NCBI RefSeq assembly: GCF_023101085.1
Contig: NZ_CP064703.1
Coordinates: forward strand, 5,022,001 to 5,086,000
Reading direction: 5' to 3'
Length of the DNA stretch: 64,000 nt
Source: Bradyrhizobium sp. 170
GTDB lineage: Bacteria > Pseudomonadota > Alphaproteobacteria > Rhizobiales > Xanthobacteraceae
The notes beneath the pieces are model-generated. The model was not told the origin of the DNA. It was given only the letters and a program-made list of their open reading frames with translations, and ran no database searches. Positions 8,322 through 17,320 of the stretch are shown in pieces. Numbering within the stretch: position 1 is the first letter of the stretch; each line of letters opens with the position of its first letter. The position numbers were made by a program, and so were the translations under genes.

Positions 8322-9587
8322 CTAGTCAGCCACGCGCCGAACGATCACGGAGGCATTGGTCCCCCCGAAACCGAAGGAATTCGACAGCGCGACGTTAATC
8401 TCGCGCTTGCGCGCCGTCTGCGGCACCAGATCGATTGCCGTTTCCACCGACGGATTTTCCAAATTGATGGTGGGCGGAGCAACGTTATCGCGAATCGCAA
8501 GGATACTGAAAATGGCCTCGATCGCGCCGGCAGCACCGAGCAGGTGCCCGGTCGACGATTTCGTCGACGACATCGACACCTTGGAGGCGGCGTTGCCGAG
8601 CAGCCGCTCCACCGCGCCGAGTTCGATCTCGTCGCCGATCTGCGTCGAGGTTCCGTGCGCGTTGATGTAGTCGATATCGGATACCGCGATCCCGGCGCGC
8701 TTGATCGCCGCGCTCATGCTGCGGAAGCCGCCATCACCATCCGGCGCTGGCGAGGTGATGTGATAGGCATCGCCCGACAGGCCATAGCCGACCACTTCCG
8801 CATAGATCTTCGCACCGCGCTTTTTCGCGTGCTCATATTCCTCGAGCACCACGATACCGGCCCCCTCACCCATCACGAAACCATCGCGATCCTTGTCGTA
8901 GGGTCGCGAGGCTCTTTGCGGTGCCTCGTTGTAACCGGTCGAGAGCGCACGCGCGGCGCAAAAGCCCGCCATCGCCAACCGGCAGATCGGCGATTCGGTC
9001 CCGCCCGCCACCATGACGTCGGCGTCGCCGAGCGCAATGAGCCTCGCACCGTCGCCGATCGCATGCGCGCCGGTCGAACACGCCGTCACCACGGAATGGT
9101 TGGGGCCCTTGAGGCCGTGCTCGATCGAGACATAGCCGGACGCGAGATTGATCAGGCGCCCCGGAATGAAGAACGGCGATACCCTGCGCGGCCCGCGCTC
9201 CTTCAGAAGCAACGCGGTGTCGGCGATGCCGGACAGGCCGCCGATCCCCGAACCGATCAGGGTGCCGGTGGCGCATTTGTCTTCTTCGGTCGAGGGATGC
9301 CAGTCGGCGTCATCTAGCGCCTGACGCGCCGCAGCCATCGCAAAGATGATGAAATCGTCGACCTTGCGCTGTTCCTTTGGCTCCATCCACTGGTCGGGAT
9401 TGAAAGTGCCATCACTGCCGTCGCCGCGTGGAATCACGCAAGCGATCCGGCTCGCAAGATCGGCGACTTCAAATGTATCGATCTTCCTGGCGCCGCTCTG
9501 GCCGTTGAGGATACGCGCCCACGTTGTGTCAACGCCGCAGCCGAGCGGCGTAACCATGCCCAGCCCCGTGACGACAACCCGCCTCAT
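8322..9587 (-). CDS. fabF: Beta-ketoacyl-ACP synthase II
   Basis: This enzyme condenses malonyl-ACP with acyl-ACP in type II fatty acid elongation. The 421-aa protein starts at the canonical MRRVVVTGLG. It carries the Cys-His-His triad: Cys170 in VVTACSTGAHA, His311 in NAHGTST and His348 in SSTGHLLGAAG. A Gly-rich C-terminal FGFGGTNAS loop is present. The upstream in-frame ATG at 9620 would add non-conserved residues. It lies 98 nt after acpP in the same direction, the standard acpP-fabF order. Confidence 0.97.
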   Translation of the reverse strand: MRRVVVTGLGMVTPLGCGVDTTWARILNGQSGARKIDTFEVADLASRIACVIPRGDGSDGTFNPDQWMEPKEQRKVDDFIIFAMAAARQALDDADWHPSTEEDKCATGTLIGSGIGGLSGIADTALLLKERGPRRVSPFFIPGRLINLASGYVSIEHGLKGPNHSVVTACSTGAHAIGDGARLIALGDADVMVAGGTESPICRLAMAGFCAARALSTGYNEAPQRASRPYDKDRDGFVMGEGAGIVVLEEYEHAKKRGAKIYAEVVGYGLSGDAYHITSPAPDGDGGFRSMSAAIKRAGIAVSDIDYINAHGTSTQIGDEIELGAVERLLGNAASKVSMSSTKSSTGHLLGAAGAIEAIFSILAIRDNVAPPTINLENPSVETAIDLVPQTARKREINVALSNSFGFGGTNASVIVRRVAD

Positions 9588-9685
9588 GTCAAAAACTCCA
9601 ACCCGAAACCAACGGCACAAAACAAGAAACCGGGGGACCGTTCGACAACGGCCCGTCCGGCTCTGTCTCTACCCGCCCGGGACGT

Positions 9686-9925
9686 TCAGCTTTTCGCGTT
9701 CTTCTCGAGAAACTTCGTAGCGTCGCCGACGGTCAAAATCGTCTCGGCGGCGTCATCCGGGATTTCGCAACCGAACTCTTCTTCAAATGCCATCACAAGC
9801 TCGACGGTGTCGAGACTGTCGGCGCCGAGATCGTCGATGAAACTTGCGTTGTCGACAACCTTATCGGGTTCAACACCGAGGTGTTCGACCACAATCTTCT
9901 TAACCCGCTCGCCAATCTCACTCAT
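9686..9925 (-). CDS. acpP: Acyl carrier protein
   Basis: The 79-aa acidic protein carries the 4'-phosphopantetheine attachment site [16 protein letters not shown], with the modified residue at Ser37. It shuttles acyl intermediates between the Fab enzymes. Length and charge are typical. A GAGG ribosome site precedes ATG 9925. It sits between fabG and fabF on the same strand, the conserved order. Confidence 0.98.
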   Translation of the reverse strand: MSEIGERVKKIVVEHLGVEPDKVVDNASFIDDLGADSLDTVELVMAFEEEFGCEIPDDAAETILTVGDATKFLEKNAKS

Positions 9926-10229
9926 CGTTCAACCTCGTGCTTGTTCCATTGGACCCGACCCCAAGACGCTATAGAGACGCTACGAGCTATCGTGGTCGTT
10001 AAACTTCCTTCGCTATCGCGCATAGTCTTGATTCGGCCCGGTGGTAGCCGACAAAGCCCCGGCGAACGGCAGGCGTCGCCACGCCAATATACAGGGTTTC
10101 AAAATCCTGCAATGGCCTTGTTTGCCCATCCGTCGGGGGTTCGGTTATCATACTTCCCTAGCCTTGACTACAAGCCTCAACCGTCCCGGGAAACGGCCTT
10201 TGGCCGCACCGATCGGGGCAATAACTGGC
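9926..10229. other. Intergenic region between fabG and acpP
   Basis: About 300 bp without a believable gene. It must contain the acpP leader and probably its promoter on the minus strand. A small CGGCC-TTT-GGCCG hairpin near 10195-10207 may end the fabG transcript. I could not assign a confident -35/-10 pair. Confidence 0.4.
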
Positions 10230-10967
10230 TCAAAACATGGCCATTCCGCCGTTGACGTGAATCGTCTGGCCGGTGACGTAGGCCGCCTCGTTCGAGGCGA
10301 GATAGACGGCCGCCGCGGCGATGTCCTCCGGCGTCCCCAGCCGCGCCGCAGGAACCTTCGTCAGGATGGTCTCGCGCTGCTTGTCGTTGAGCGCGTCCGT
10401 CATCGGCGTCTTGATGAATCCCGGCGCAATGCAATTGGCGGTCACGTTGCGCTTGGCGTATTCCGCACCCAGCGTCTTGATCAGGCCGATGATTCCGGCC
10501 TTCGACGCGGTGTAGTTGGCCTGGCCGGGGTTGCCGGTCACACCGACGATCGAGGTGATCGCAATGATCCGGCCGAAACGCTTGCGCATCATCAGTTTGG
10601 TTGCAGCGCGGGCGAGACGGAAGGTCGCGGTCAGATTGACCTGGATGACGTCGTCCCAATCCTCGTCACGCAACTGCACGAAAAGGTTGTCGCGCGTGAT
10701 GCCGGCATTGGCGATCAGGATGTCGACCTGCCCCATCGCGGCTTCCGCCGCGGGCACCAGCGCCTCGACATCAGCGCTATCGGAAAGGTTGCACGGCAGC
10801 ACGTGGACGCGATCGCCAAGCTTGCCGGCGAACGAATCCAGCACCTCGCGGCGCGTTCCCGATATCGCTACCGTCGCGCCCTGCGCGTGCAACGCCTGTG
10901 CGATCGCCCCGCCAATGCCGCCGGTCGCGCCGGTCACCAGCGCCGTCCTGCCCGTCAAATCGAACAT
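10230..10967 (-). CDS. fabG: 3-oxoacyl-ACP reductase
   Basis: This NADPH-dependent reductase acts on beta-ketoacyl-ACP in fatty acid elongation. The 245-aa SDR protein has the cofactor motif TGATGGIG (residues 12-19), NAGITRDN (87-94) and the catalytic set Asn111, Ser139, Tyr152 and Lys156 (NYTASKAG). It ends in the usual TGQTIHVNGGMAMF. A GGAGAC ribosome site serves ATG 10967; an adjacent TTG at 10970 is also possible. It follows fabD by 21 nt and belongs to the fab cluster. Confidence 0.97.
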   Translation of the reverse strand: MFDLTGRTALVTGATGGIGGAIAQALHAQGATVAISGTRREVLDSFAGKLGDRVHVLPCNLSDSADVEALVPAAEAAMGQVDILIANAGITRDNLFVQLRDEDWDDVIQVNLTATFRLARAATKLMMRKRFGRIIAITSIVGVTGNPGQANYTASKAGIIGLIKTLGAEYAKRNVTANCIAPGFIKTPMTDALNDKQRETILTKVPAARLGTPEDIAAAAVYLASNEAAYVTGQTIHVNGGMAMF

Positions 10968-10988
10968 CAATGTCTCCTTCCGGGAGCT

Positions 10989-11942
10989 TTAGGCCGAAGC
11001 CGCCAATGCGTCCTTGGCCGCCGCAATATCGTTGGGTCCCCCGATCGACACTCCGACCGCGCCGTCGGCGATGCGCTTGACCAGCCCGCTCAGCACCTTG
11101 CCGGCGCCGATTTCGAAGAACCGCGTGACGCCATGACCTGCCATGTAGGCCACGGACTCGCGCCAGCGCACGGTGCCGGTGACCTGCTCGATCAGGCGGC
11201 GGCGAATCTCGTCGGGATCGGTGATCGGCGCCGCCAGCACGTTCGACACCAGCGGCGAGGCCGGCGTCTTGATCGTTACACCGGCCAGCGCCTCCGCCAT
11301 CGCATCGGCCGCGGGCTGCATCAGCTTGCAATGGAACGGCGCGGACACCGGCAGCAGCATTGCGCGCTTGGCGCCTTTGGTCTTGGCGATTTCGAGCGCG
11401 CGCTCGACGGCGGCCTTGTCGCCGGACACCACCACCTGTCCGCCGCCATTGTCGTTGGCGGCCTGGCAGACCTGACCCTGCGCGGCTTCGCTGGCAACCG
11501 CCATCGCGGCCTCATAATCGAGCCCAAGCAGTGCGGCCATGGCGCCGGCGCCGACCGGCACGGCCTTTTGCATCGCAAGGCCGCGGGTACGCAGCAGGCG
11601 CGCGGTATCGCTGATGCTGAGGCTGCCGGCTGCGGCCAGCGCGGAATATTCGCCGAGCGAATGGCCGGCGACGAAGGCTGCATCCCGCTCCACGGAAAAG
11701 CCCGCCTCGGTCTCCAGTACCCGCAGCGTGGCGATCGAGACCGCCATCAGGGCCGGCTGGGCATTTTCGGTGAGCTGGAGGATTTCGGCCGGGCCGTCCC
11801 AGATGATGGCGGTCAGCTTCTCGCCGAGCGCCGAATCGACCTCGTCGAACGCCGCCCGCGCGGCCGGAAAGGCCTCCGCCAGGGCCTTGCCCATGCCGAC
11901 CGCCTGGGAACCCTGTCCCGGAAACGTAAATGCAGCCGTCAT
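10989..11942 (-). CDS. fabD: Malonyl-CoA:ACP transacylase
   Basis: This enzyme loads malonyl groups onto ACP for fatty acid synthesis. The 317-aa protein opens with FTFPGQGSQ. The nucleophile is Ser95 in GHSLGEYSA, and the SAPFHCKLM segment carries the catalytic His. I chose ATG 11942, which has a GAGGGAG site and the family N-terminus, over the longer ATG at 12020. It is the first fab gene of the minus-strand cluster. Confidence 0.97.
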   Translation of the reverse strand: MTAAFTFPGQGSQAVGMGKALAEAFPAARAAFDEVDSALGEKLTAIIWDGPAEILQLTENAQPALMAVSIATLRVLETEAGFSVERDAAFVAGHSLGEYSALAAAGSLSISDTARLLRTRGLAMQKAVPVGAGAMAALLGLDYEAAMAVASEAAQGQVCQAANDNGGGQVVVSGDKAAVERALEIAKTKGAKRAMLLPVSAPFHCKLMQPAADAMAEALAGVTIKTPASPLVSNVLAAPITDPDEIRRRLIEQVTGTVRWRESVAYMAGHGVTRFFEIGAGKVLSGLVKRIADGAVGVSIGGPNDIAAAKDALAASA

Positions 11943-12054
11943 CGGCGCTCCCTCATTCGAATGGGGCCGTAAGACACTGACCAAGGCCGGGATGTCAAGC
12001 CGCGGTGCGGGACGACGCATTCCTTAGGAACGTCGAGAATTGGGGCGGACCGGC

Positions 12055-12681
12055 TCAGCGTTCTTGCAGCGCCAACCGGACGCCCAGAGCGCAATAGATG
12101 GCGCCCACTGCCTTGCCCTGCCATTTCAGCACAGTGGGATTTCGACGGAGAAAATTGCCCAGTCCTCCCGCGCAGACCGCAAAAACCACCGTGCTGACGA
12201 GCCCCAACAGGACAAAAAGGATCCCCAGGATCGTCAGTTGAAGCATGACCGATCCGTTTTCAGGCACCACGAACTGGGGGAGGAACGCGAGGAAGAAAAG
12301 CGCGGTCTTTGGGTTTAGCACCTCGGCCAAAATAGCCTGCCTCAATGCCCTGCCGGCCGAGATTGGTAGTGCGCCGGCCGCCAGATTTGCCGGCGTTCTC
12401 TCAAGGAATGCACGAATGCCGAGGTAAACCAGATACGCGGCGCCAATGTATTTGATGATGCTGAACAGCAATGCCGAAGTGGCAATGATCGCCGAGATGC
12501 CGACGATCGCCATAAGGGTATGAATCATGTCGCCAGCCGCGATCCCGACGCCGGTCGCAATTCCCACCTTGGTGCCCGAACTCGTTGCCCGTGCAATGGT
12601 GAGTAGCGTGGCGGGGCCCGGAATGAATACGAAGCCGAGCACGACCGCCGCATAAGCAGCCAAGGTGGTCAGATCGATCAT
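12055..12681 (-). CDS. LysE/RhtB family amino-acid exporter
   Basis: This 208-aa inner-membrane protein has about six hydrophobic segments. It shows the family marks: FIPGPATLLTIARATSSG near residue 19, an early GD in the second helix region, and VLNPKTALFFLAFLPQF near residues 120-136. The family exports amino acids or homoserine lactones by proton exchange; the substrate here cannot be told. A GAAAGGAGCC ribosome site lies before ATG 12681. It stands between fabD and the desaturase/TetR pair on the same strand and is probably transcribed alone. Confidence 0.88.
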   Translation of the reverse strand: MIDLTTLAAYAAVVLGFVFIPGPATLLTIARATSSGTKVGIATGVGIAAGDMIHTLMAIVGISAIIATSALLFSIIKYIGAAYLVYLGIRAFLERTPANLAAGALPISAGRALRQAILAEVLNPKTALFFLAFLPQFVVPENGSVMLQLTILGILFVLLGLVSTVVFAVCAGGLGNFLRRNPTVLKWQGKAVGAIYCALGVRLALQER

Positions 12682-12750
12682 GCGGTGGCTCCTTTCTCAC
12701 AGATACTGTACGCTCAGGGAAGTCACCCCTATGGGGCGAGGAAGGCAGCT

Positions 12751-13776
12751 CTAGAGGCCGCCTGCAGCCTGATCACCGCCAACTTCTTTCCCGGCCCGGG
12801 CGCGGCGTGCGCCGCTCACCAGTTTGCCCGGCCGGTCCTCGTGGTCCGGCCTGGCGGTCGCGAGCCGCAGCACGGCGGGGTAACTGGGCTGCACCTCCAT
12901 CCGCTCCGCATACCGGCTTTCAGAGAGAATGCGGTGGACGCGCGGCAGGTTATAGCAAGGCACGTAAAACAGCAGGTGATGCTCAAGGTGATAGTTGACG
13001 TAGTACGGCGCGATAAACAGCCGCTCGAGGAAGTTCGCGTGCGTGGTGCGGGTATTGCGCAGGGGATCGCTCGAATCCGGGACCACCGCATGCTCGGCAA
13101 TGTTGCGGATGCGGGTGATGACCATCTGCCAGGTGAGCAGCGGCAACAGCCATAACAGCGGATAGGCCCACCACACGCCAGCAGCCGCCAGGCCCGCAAA
13201 CAGCACCGCATTGACGGCACACTGCGGACCAAGTTTTTCCCGGAAATACGCGGCGCGTTGCGCGAGCGGCCATTCCTTGGGCCCGAGCGCGTTCAAGAAC
13301 TGCGCCTTGCGCTGCTGGTAGCCGGTCTGCCCGGTGATATCGCGCACGAACTTGCGGCGGTAGCTCATTCCGGTGATCGGAAACGGCGCTGATAGCACCA
13401 GATCGGGATCGTCCTCCTGCTGCGTGCGCGCATGGTGCTGCAGGTGATAGCGGCGGTAGGCGCGGGTCTCGGCGAAGATCGGATAGGCGCAGAACCATTG
13501 GCTCAGCGTCAGGTTGACCTTCTCGTCCGCCGACAGGCAACCATGCGCGCCGTCATGCATCAGGATCGCAAGCCCGAGCTGACGCGAGCCGATGATGCCG
13601 ACCGCCAACAAAAAGGTCAGCGGGTTGGGCCACCATACCACCAGCGCGATCGCCCCCAAGATCAGCGCCCACGCATGCGCGATCAGGGCTACACCCTTCC
13701 AGGTCACGCGCTGGCGAACGGCGATCAATTGATCCTCGTTCAAGAAGTCGCGGGCACGCATGCGAAGCGCGGTCAT
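12751..13776 (-). CDS. Membrane fatty acid desaturase family protein
   Basis: The 341-aa membrane protein has the three histidine boxes of the di-iron desaturase superfamily: HDGAH (74-78), HLQHH (111-115) and HLEHH (263-267). Hydrophobic segments lie around residues 28-75 and 185-220. It should introduce a double bond, or hydroxylate, a lipid acyl chain at the inner membrane. Its ATG overlaps the stop of the upstream TetR gene by 4 bp (13773-13776), so the two are translationally coupled and the regulator probably controls this enzyme. The last 35 residues are low-complexity. Exact substrate unknown. Confidence 0.88.
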   Translation of the reverse strand: MTALRMRARDFLNEDQLIAVRQRVTWKGVALIAHAWALILGAIALVVWWPNPLTFLLAVGIIGSRQLGLAILMHDGAHGCLSADEKVNLTLSQWFCAYPIFAETRAYRRYHLQHHARTQQEDDPDLVLSAPFPITGMSYRRKFVRDITGQTGYQQRKAQFLNALGPKEWPLAQRAAYFREKLGPQCAVNAVLFAGLAAAGVWWAYPLLWLLPLLTWQMVITRIRNIAEHAVVPDSSDPLRNTRTTHANFLERLFIAPYYVNYHLEHHLLFYVPCYNLPRVHRILSESRYAERMEVQPSYPAVLRLATARPDHEDRPGKLVSGARRARAGKEVGGDQAAGGL

Positions 13777-14492
13777 GACGATCCCTCCCCGTCGGGTGAA
13801 TCCGAAGCGTCGCGGTCGCCGACGAGACGTAGCCGCGCATTGTCACCGCTGGTCCTTGTCGTCGCCTGGTCGCCCAGCACGCGCAGCATCTCGGCGCACA
13901 TTTCCTCGGCCGAGCGGCCCATGGCATGGCCCTCGACCATCACGCCGATCGCAAGCGCCCAGAACCGGCGTGAGCTGGCGTCAGGATCGCGCGAGGATTT
14001 CCAGCCGTGTCGTTCGATCTGGTCGGCAAAGGCGCGCATGCCCTCGCCGTGTAGCCGTTCGATGGTGCGCTCCACCAGCGGCGCGAGATCCGGGCGGCGG
14101 CGAGTGAGCGTGAGCGCTTCGGTAAAGAAGGCGACCGAATCCGTCGCCGTAACTGTTTCGACCAGTGCGCGGGTGTATTCCCACGGCGTGTGGGCCTGCA
14201 ATGCGGCCTGTTCGGCCGCACGCGCCAGGTACAGCACGTCGCGGCAGGCGGCTTCGACGAACAACGCTTCCTTGGTGCGGAAGTAATAGGTGATCTGGCT
14301 CGGAAACGCGTCCGCAGCCGCTGCGATGTCCGAGATCGAGGTTCCGGCGAGGCCCCGCTCCTTGAACAGCCGGCTGGCGCCGTCGAGCAGGCGCGAGCGC
14401 ATCTGGCGCCCCGCCGAACGCGTCGCGCGGGCGGCGTGCTTGGGGTCGCCAGCCGGCGTTTCGGGAGCTGTCTGGACGGACTTGGGAGCCAT
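13773..14492 (-). CDS. TetR family regulator of the desaturase operon
   Basis: The 239-aa protein has an N-terminal helix-turn-helix around residues 28-75 (LLDGASRLFKERGLAGTSIS, then ITYYFRTKEALF). A ligand-binding half with no clear family mark follows. ATG 14492 has a GAGAGGG site; the longer in-frame start at 14600 would read through the promoter. The desaturase gene follows with a 4-bp overlap. A promoter with an internal inverted repeat at 14511-14539 suggests the protein represses its own operon, perhaps in response to an acyl ligand (inference). Confidence 0.88.
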   Translation of the reverse strand: MAPKSVQTAPETPAGDPKHAARATRSAGRQMRSRLLDGASRLFKERGLAGTSISDIAAAADAFPSQITYYFRTKEALFVEAACRDVLYLARAAEQAALQAHTPWEYTRALVETVTATDSVAFFTEALTLTRRRPDLAPLVERTIERLHGEGMRAFADQIERHGWKSSRDPDASSRRFWALAIGVMVEGHAMGRSAEEMCAEMLRVLGDQATTRTSGDNARLRLVGDRDASDSPDGEGSS

Positions 14493-14510
14493 TTTGCCCT
14501 CTCGTCCATT

Positions 14511-14539
14511 ATTGTATGATATACAAACAAATAAGTCAA
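14511..14539 (-). promoter_or_regulatory. Promoter with TetR operator for the TetR-desaturase operon
   Basis: On the minus strand, -35 TTGACT (14534-14539) and -10 TACAAT (14511-14516) are 17 bp apart. The inverted repeat TTGTAT-GAT-ATACAA (14512-14526) overlaps the -10 and spacer, where a bound repressor would block polymerase. The start codon lies 19 bp downstream of the -10. Confidence 0.7.
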
Positions 14540-14606
14540 TCCGCGCGTCGGCCCCACCGCCCTCCTGCGGCGAGGCCAAGAACCCCGGCAGCCCCGGCAA
14601 GAAGCC

Positions 14607-14634
14607 TTGCCAGCGCGCTGAAAATCCTTATAAA
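14607..14634 (+). promoter_or_regulatory. Candidate promoter of the rpsF operon
   Basis: TTGCCA (14607-14612) and TATAAA (14629-14634) are 16 bp apart, about 190 bp upstream of rpsF. The rest of 14540-14826 contains no gene. The resulting long leader leaves room for ribosomal-protein feedback. Confidence 0.5.
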
Positions 14635-14758
14635 CCGCGCCATCCGTGGATCCCGGCCGGGAGCTGAACGGACGGTCTCAGCAATCTCACCTTTTGGCGA
14701 TGTTGATGTGGCAGGGCCAGTTGGCCCGTCGTCCCGTGCTTCCGCCTTCTGAGCATTA

Positions 14759-14782
14759 TCGAGTCCTTTCCGGAGGTCTCGA
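14759..14782 (+). promoter_or_regulatory. Leader hairpin upstream of rpsF
   Basis: Arms TCGAG/CTCGA and CCT/AGG pair around a single T-T mismatch, enclosing the loop TTCCGG, 44 nt before the rpsF start. Some bacteria have an S6:S18-binding leader with an exposed CCG. A CCG is exposed here, but I cannot confirm the full motif. Confidence 0.35.
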
Positions 14783-14826
14783 AGGGCTTGCCGCCGGGAA
14801 CCGCGCCAACACAGGAAAGGACACCC

Positions 14827-15300
14827 ATGCCTCTTTATGAGCATGTTTTTCTCGCGCGTCAGGATGCGAGCACCCAGCAGGTTGAAGAGCTGACCACCCA
14901 GATGACGGGCATCGTCGAAGGGCTCGGCGGCAAGGTCACCAAGACCGAGAACTGGGGCGTGCGTTCGCTCACCTACCGCATGAACAAGAATCGCAAAGCG
15001 CATTTCGTGCTGATGAACATCGAGGCGCCCTCTGCTGCGGTCACCGAGATCGAGCGGCAGGAGCGGATCTCTGAAGACGTCATCCGTTACCTCACCGTCC
15101 GCGTCGAAGAGCACGAGGAAGGTCCCTCGGCCATGATGCGCAAGGCCGATCGTGACCGCGAGCGCGACGATCGCGGCGGCGGCTTCCGCGGTGACCGCGA
15201 AGGCGGCTTCCGTGGCGATCGTGAAGGCGGTGGCTTCCGCGGCGACCGCGGCCCGCGCCGTCCGCGCGAAGACGCTGTTGAAGCGACGGTAGAGGAGTAA
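14827..15300 (+). CDS. rpsF: 30S ribosomal protein S6
   Basis: This protein of the small-subunit platform binds S18 and 16S rRNA. The 157-aa chain starts with the typical [13 protein letters not shown] and includes [17 protein letters not shown]. The C-terminal extension (about residues 113-157) is unusual: it has three GG-x-FRGDRE-like repeats, giving a charged, Arg/Gly-rich tail. Alphaproteobacterial S6 is often extended, but this RGD/RGG-like form is distinctive. ATG 14827 has AGGAAAGG upstream. It is followed by rpsR after 5 nt. Confidence 0.97.
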   Translation: MPLYEHVFLARQDASTQQVEELTTQMTGIVEGLGGKVTKTENWGVRSLTYRMNKNRKAHFVLMNIEAPSAAVTEIERQERISEDVIRYLTVRVEEHEEGPSAMMRKADRDRERDDRGGGFRGDREGGFRGDREGGGFRGDRGPRRPREDAVEATVEE

Positions 15301-15305
15301 GAATC

Positions 15306-15545
15306 ATGGCTGAAGCTGGTGCACGCCGTCCGTTTTTCCGTCGCCGCAAGACCTGCCCGTTCACGGGTCCGAATGCGCCGAAGATCGACTACAAGGATTC
15401 CAAGCTGTTGATGCGTTACGTCTCCGAGCGCGGCAAGATCGTGCCGAGCCGCATCACCGCCGTCTCCGCCAAGAAGCAGCGTGAACTCGCGCGCGCCATC
15501 AAGCGCTCGCGTTTCCTCGGCCTGCTGCCCTACGTCATTCGCTAA
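15306..15545 (+). CDS. rpsR: 30S ribosomal protein S18
   Basis: This 79-aa basic protein forms a heterodimer with S6 on the platform of the 30S subunit. The diagnostic stretch [19 protein letters not shown] is followed by [20 protein letters not shown] and RFLGLLPYV. The length is typical. It is cotranscribed with rpsF and followed by a strong hairpin. Confidence 0.98.
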   Translation: MAEAGARRPFFRRRKTCPFTGPNAPKIDYKDSKLLMRYVSERGKIVPSRITAVSAKKQRELARAIKRSRFLGLLPYVIR

Positions 15546-15553
15546 GACACTTT

Positions 15554-15579
15554 GGTCCGCGGCGTTCGCGCCGCGGACC
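15554..15579 (+). terminator. Strong UUCG hairpin after rpsR
   Basis: Perfect 11-bp arms (15554-15564 and 15569-15579) enclose a TTCG tetraloop, a very stable fold. No T-run follows, so it may attenuate or protect the rpsF-rpsR message rather than fully end it before the DUF2232 gene. Confidence 0.6.
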
Positions 15580-15667
15580 TGACTATTCATAAGGCTTCCG
15601 GGTCGTCCGGTCGCCGATGGTTGGGGTCGAGAAGACCTCTAACCGCTCGAAAGGAGCGGGACAGCTG

Positions 15668-16639
15668 ATGATCGCGATTGTCCTCATTGGTCTTGCAGCC
15701 GGCTGTGCGTCGGCGCTGATGTTCGCCTCGATCATCTCGGGCGCGCTGATCTCATTGCTGCTGTTCTATCTGGCGCCGCTGCCGCTGATGGTGGCGGCCT
15801 TGGGATGGGGACCGATCGCGGCGACGATCGGCGGCATTGTCGCCGCTTCCGGCCTCGGCGCGATCTTCGGCCTGCCCTACTGCATCGCCTTTGCCATCAC
15901 GGTTGCGGTGCCCGCCTGGTGGCTCGGCCACCTCTCGCTATTGGGACGGCCGCTGCCTGGTGCAGCCTCCGGCAATGGTTCGACGCCGGCCGCGCCGGAG
16001 CTCGAATGGTATCCGGTCGGCCGCATTCTGCTCTGGATCGCCGGCTTTGCCGCATTGGCCACGATTGCGGCCATGCTGACGCTTGGCACCGATGCCGAGA
16101 CCATCACCAATTCGCTGCGCCGTGGCCTGTCGCGAATTCTGGGGGCGCGCGATGCCGCGTCGTCGGGCGATATCGAACGCTGGGTCGCAGCGCTTGCCAT
16201 CATCGCGCCGGCGGCCGCAACGATCGTCGCCATGATGACGTTGACGCTCAACCTCTGGCTCGCCAGCAAGATCACCGCGACGTCCGGCCGGCTGCACCGG
16301 CCATGGCCCGATCTGAAGAGCGCGGAATTGCCGCCGATGACGCTGGTTGCGCTGTCCGTCGCGCTGGCCTTTTGCTTTATCGGCGGGCTCGCCGCGATGT
16401 TCGCACAAATCACAACGACTGCGCTGATGATGGCCTACGCCCTCACCGGCTTTGCCGTACTGCACACGCTAACGCTGGCGCTCAAGAGCCGAGTCTTCTG
16501 GCTCTGTTGCGCCTACGCAGTTGTCGTCACCTTCGGCTGGCCGGTGCTGGCGATGATCGCGCTCGGCCTTGCGGACGCGATCTTTGGCATTCGCCAACGC
16601 TATCTGCGCGGCAAGCCACCGCCCTTGCCCGCATCCTGA
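15668..16639 (+). CDS. DUF2232 family integral membrane protein
   Basis: This 323-aa protein is almost entirely hydrophobic, with about eight TM segments. It sits between rpsR and rplI, where alphaproteobacteria regularly carry a DUF2232 (YybS-like) membrane protein of unknown role. I chose ATG 15668 because AGGAG lies 11 nt upstream and the first TM begins at once (MIAIVLIGLAAG). ATG 15617 is also in frame but lacks a ribosome site. It may be cotranscribed with the ribosomal genes. Confidence 0.85.
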   Translation: MIAIVLIGLAAGCASALMFASIISGALISLLLFYLAPLPLMVAALGWGPIAATIGGIVAASGLGAIFGLPYCIAFAITVAVPAWWLGHLSLLGRPLPGAASGNGSTPAAPELEWYPVGRILLWIAGFAALATIAAMLTLGTDAETITNSLRRGLSRILGARDAASSGDIERWVAALAIIAPAAATIVAMMTLTLNLWLASKITATSGRLHRPWPDLKSAELPPMTLVALSVALAFCFIGGLAAMFAQITTTALMMAYALTGFAVLHTLTLALKSRVFWLCCAYAVVVTFGWPVLAMIALGLADAIFGIRQRYLRGKPPPLPAS

Positions 16640-16693
16640 AACGCCAACCATCCACTTCAAACTGAATACGTACACATCAAGAGGAGAATGAAA

Positions 16694-17293
16694 ATGGAAG
16701 TCATTTTGCTGGAACGCGTCGCCAAGCTCGGTCAGATGGGCGAAGTCGTCCGCGTCAAGGACGGGTTTGCCCGCAACTTTCTGCTCAAGCGCGGCAAGGC
16801 GCTGCGCGCCACCGCCGACAACCGCGCCAAGTTCGACGGCATGAAGGCCGACCTCGAGGCCAACAACCTCAAGGCCAAGGGCGAAGCGAGCAAGGTCGCG
16901 GAGAAGATCAACGGGCGCAACGTGATCGTGCTGCGTCAGGCATCGGAAACCGGCCAGCTGTTCGGATCGGTGAGCGTGCGCGACATCATCGCCTCGTTCG
17001 AGGCCGACGGCGTCACCATCAGCCGCAGCCAGGTGCTGCTAGATGCGCCGATCAAGACCATCGGCAAGCACGCGATCGCCATCGCCGTGCATCCGGAAGT
17101 CGAAGTCAGCGTCAGCGTCACCGTGGCGCGCAGCGCCGATGAAGCCGAGCGCATCAACCGCGGCGAGGACATCTCGAGCCGTCAGGAAGATCAGGACGCC
17201 GCCGCCGAAGCGCTCGCCGCCGCCGGCGAGTTCTTCGATCCGGAAGCCCAGCACGACGACGAGGCGCCGGCACCCGCTCCGACCGAGAAGTAA
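16694..17293 (+). CDS. rplI: 50S ribosomal protein L9
   Basis: This large-subunit protein binds domain V of 23S rRNA and bridges neighbouring ribosomes. The 199-aa chain starts [16 protein letters not shown], with the conserved [14 protein letters not shown] next. A long helix and a C-terminal domain follow. The last 40 residues are an acidic Ala/Glu/Pro-rich tail typical of rhizobial L9. GAGGAG lies 7 nt before ATG 16694, making it better than the in-frame ATG at 16688, which is too close. It ends at a strong bidirectional hairpin. Confidence 0.97.
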   Translation: MEVILLERVAKLGQMGEVVRVKDGFARNFLLKRGKALRATADNRAKFDGMKADLEANNLKAKGEASKVAEKINGRNVIVLRQASETGQLFGSVSVRDIIASFEADGVTISRSQVLLDAPIKTIGKHAIAIAVHPEVEVSVSVTVARSADEAERINRGEDISSRQEDQDAAAEALAAAGEFFDPEAQHDDEAPAPAPTEK

Positions 17294-17320
17294 CGCGCCT
17301 TATCGCACTGTGATGAGTTC

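Noticed and set aside
10041..11972. 643-codon plus-strand ORF over fabG/fabD
   Set aside because: It runs antisense to fabG and fabD with His/Arg/Gly-rich, low-hydrophobicity composition; long antisense frames are normal at this GC.
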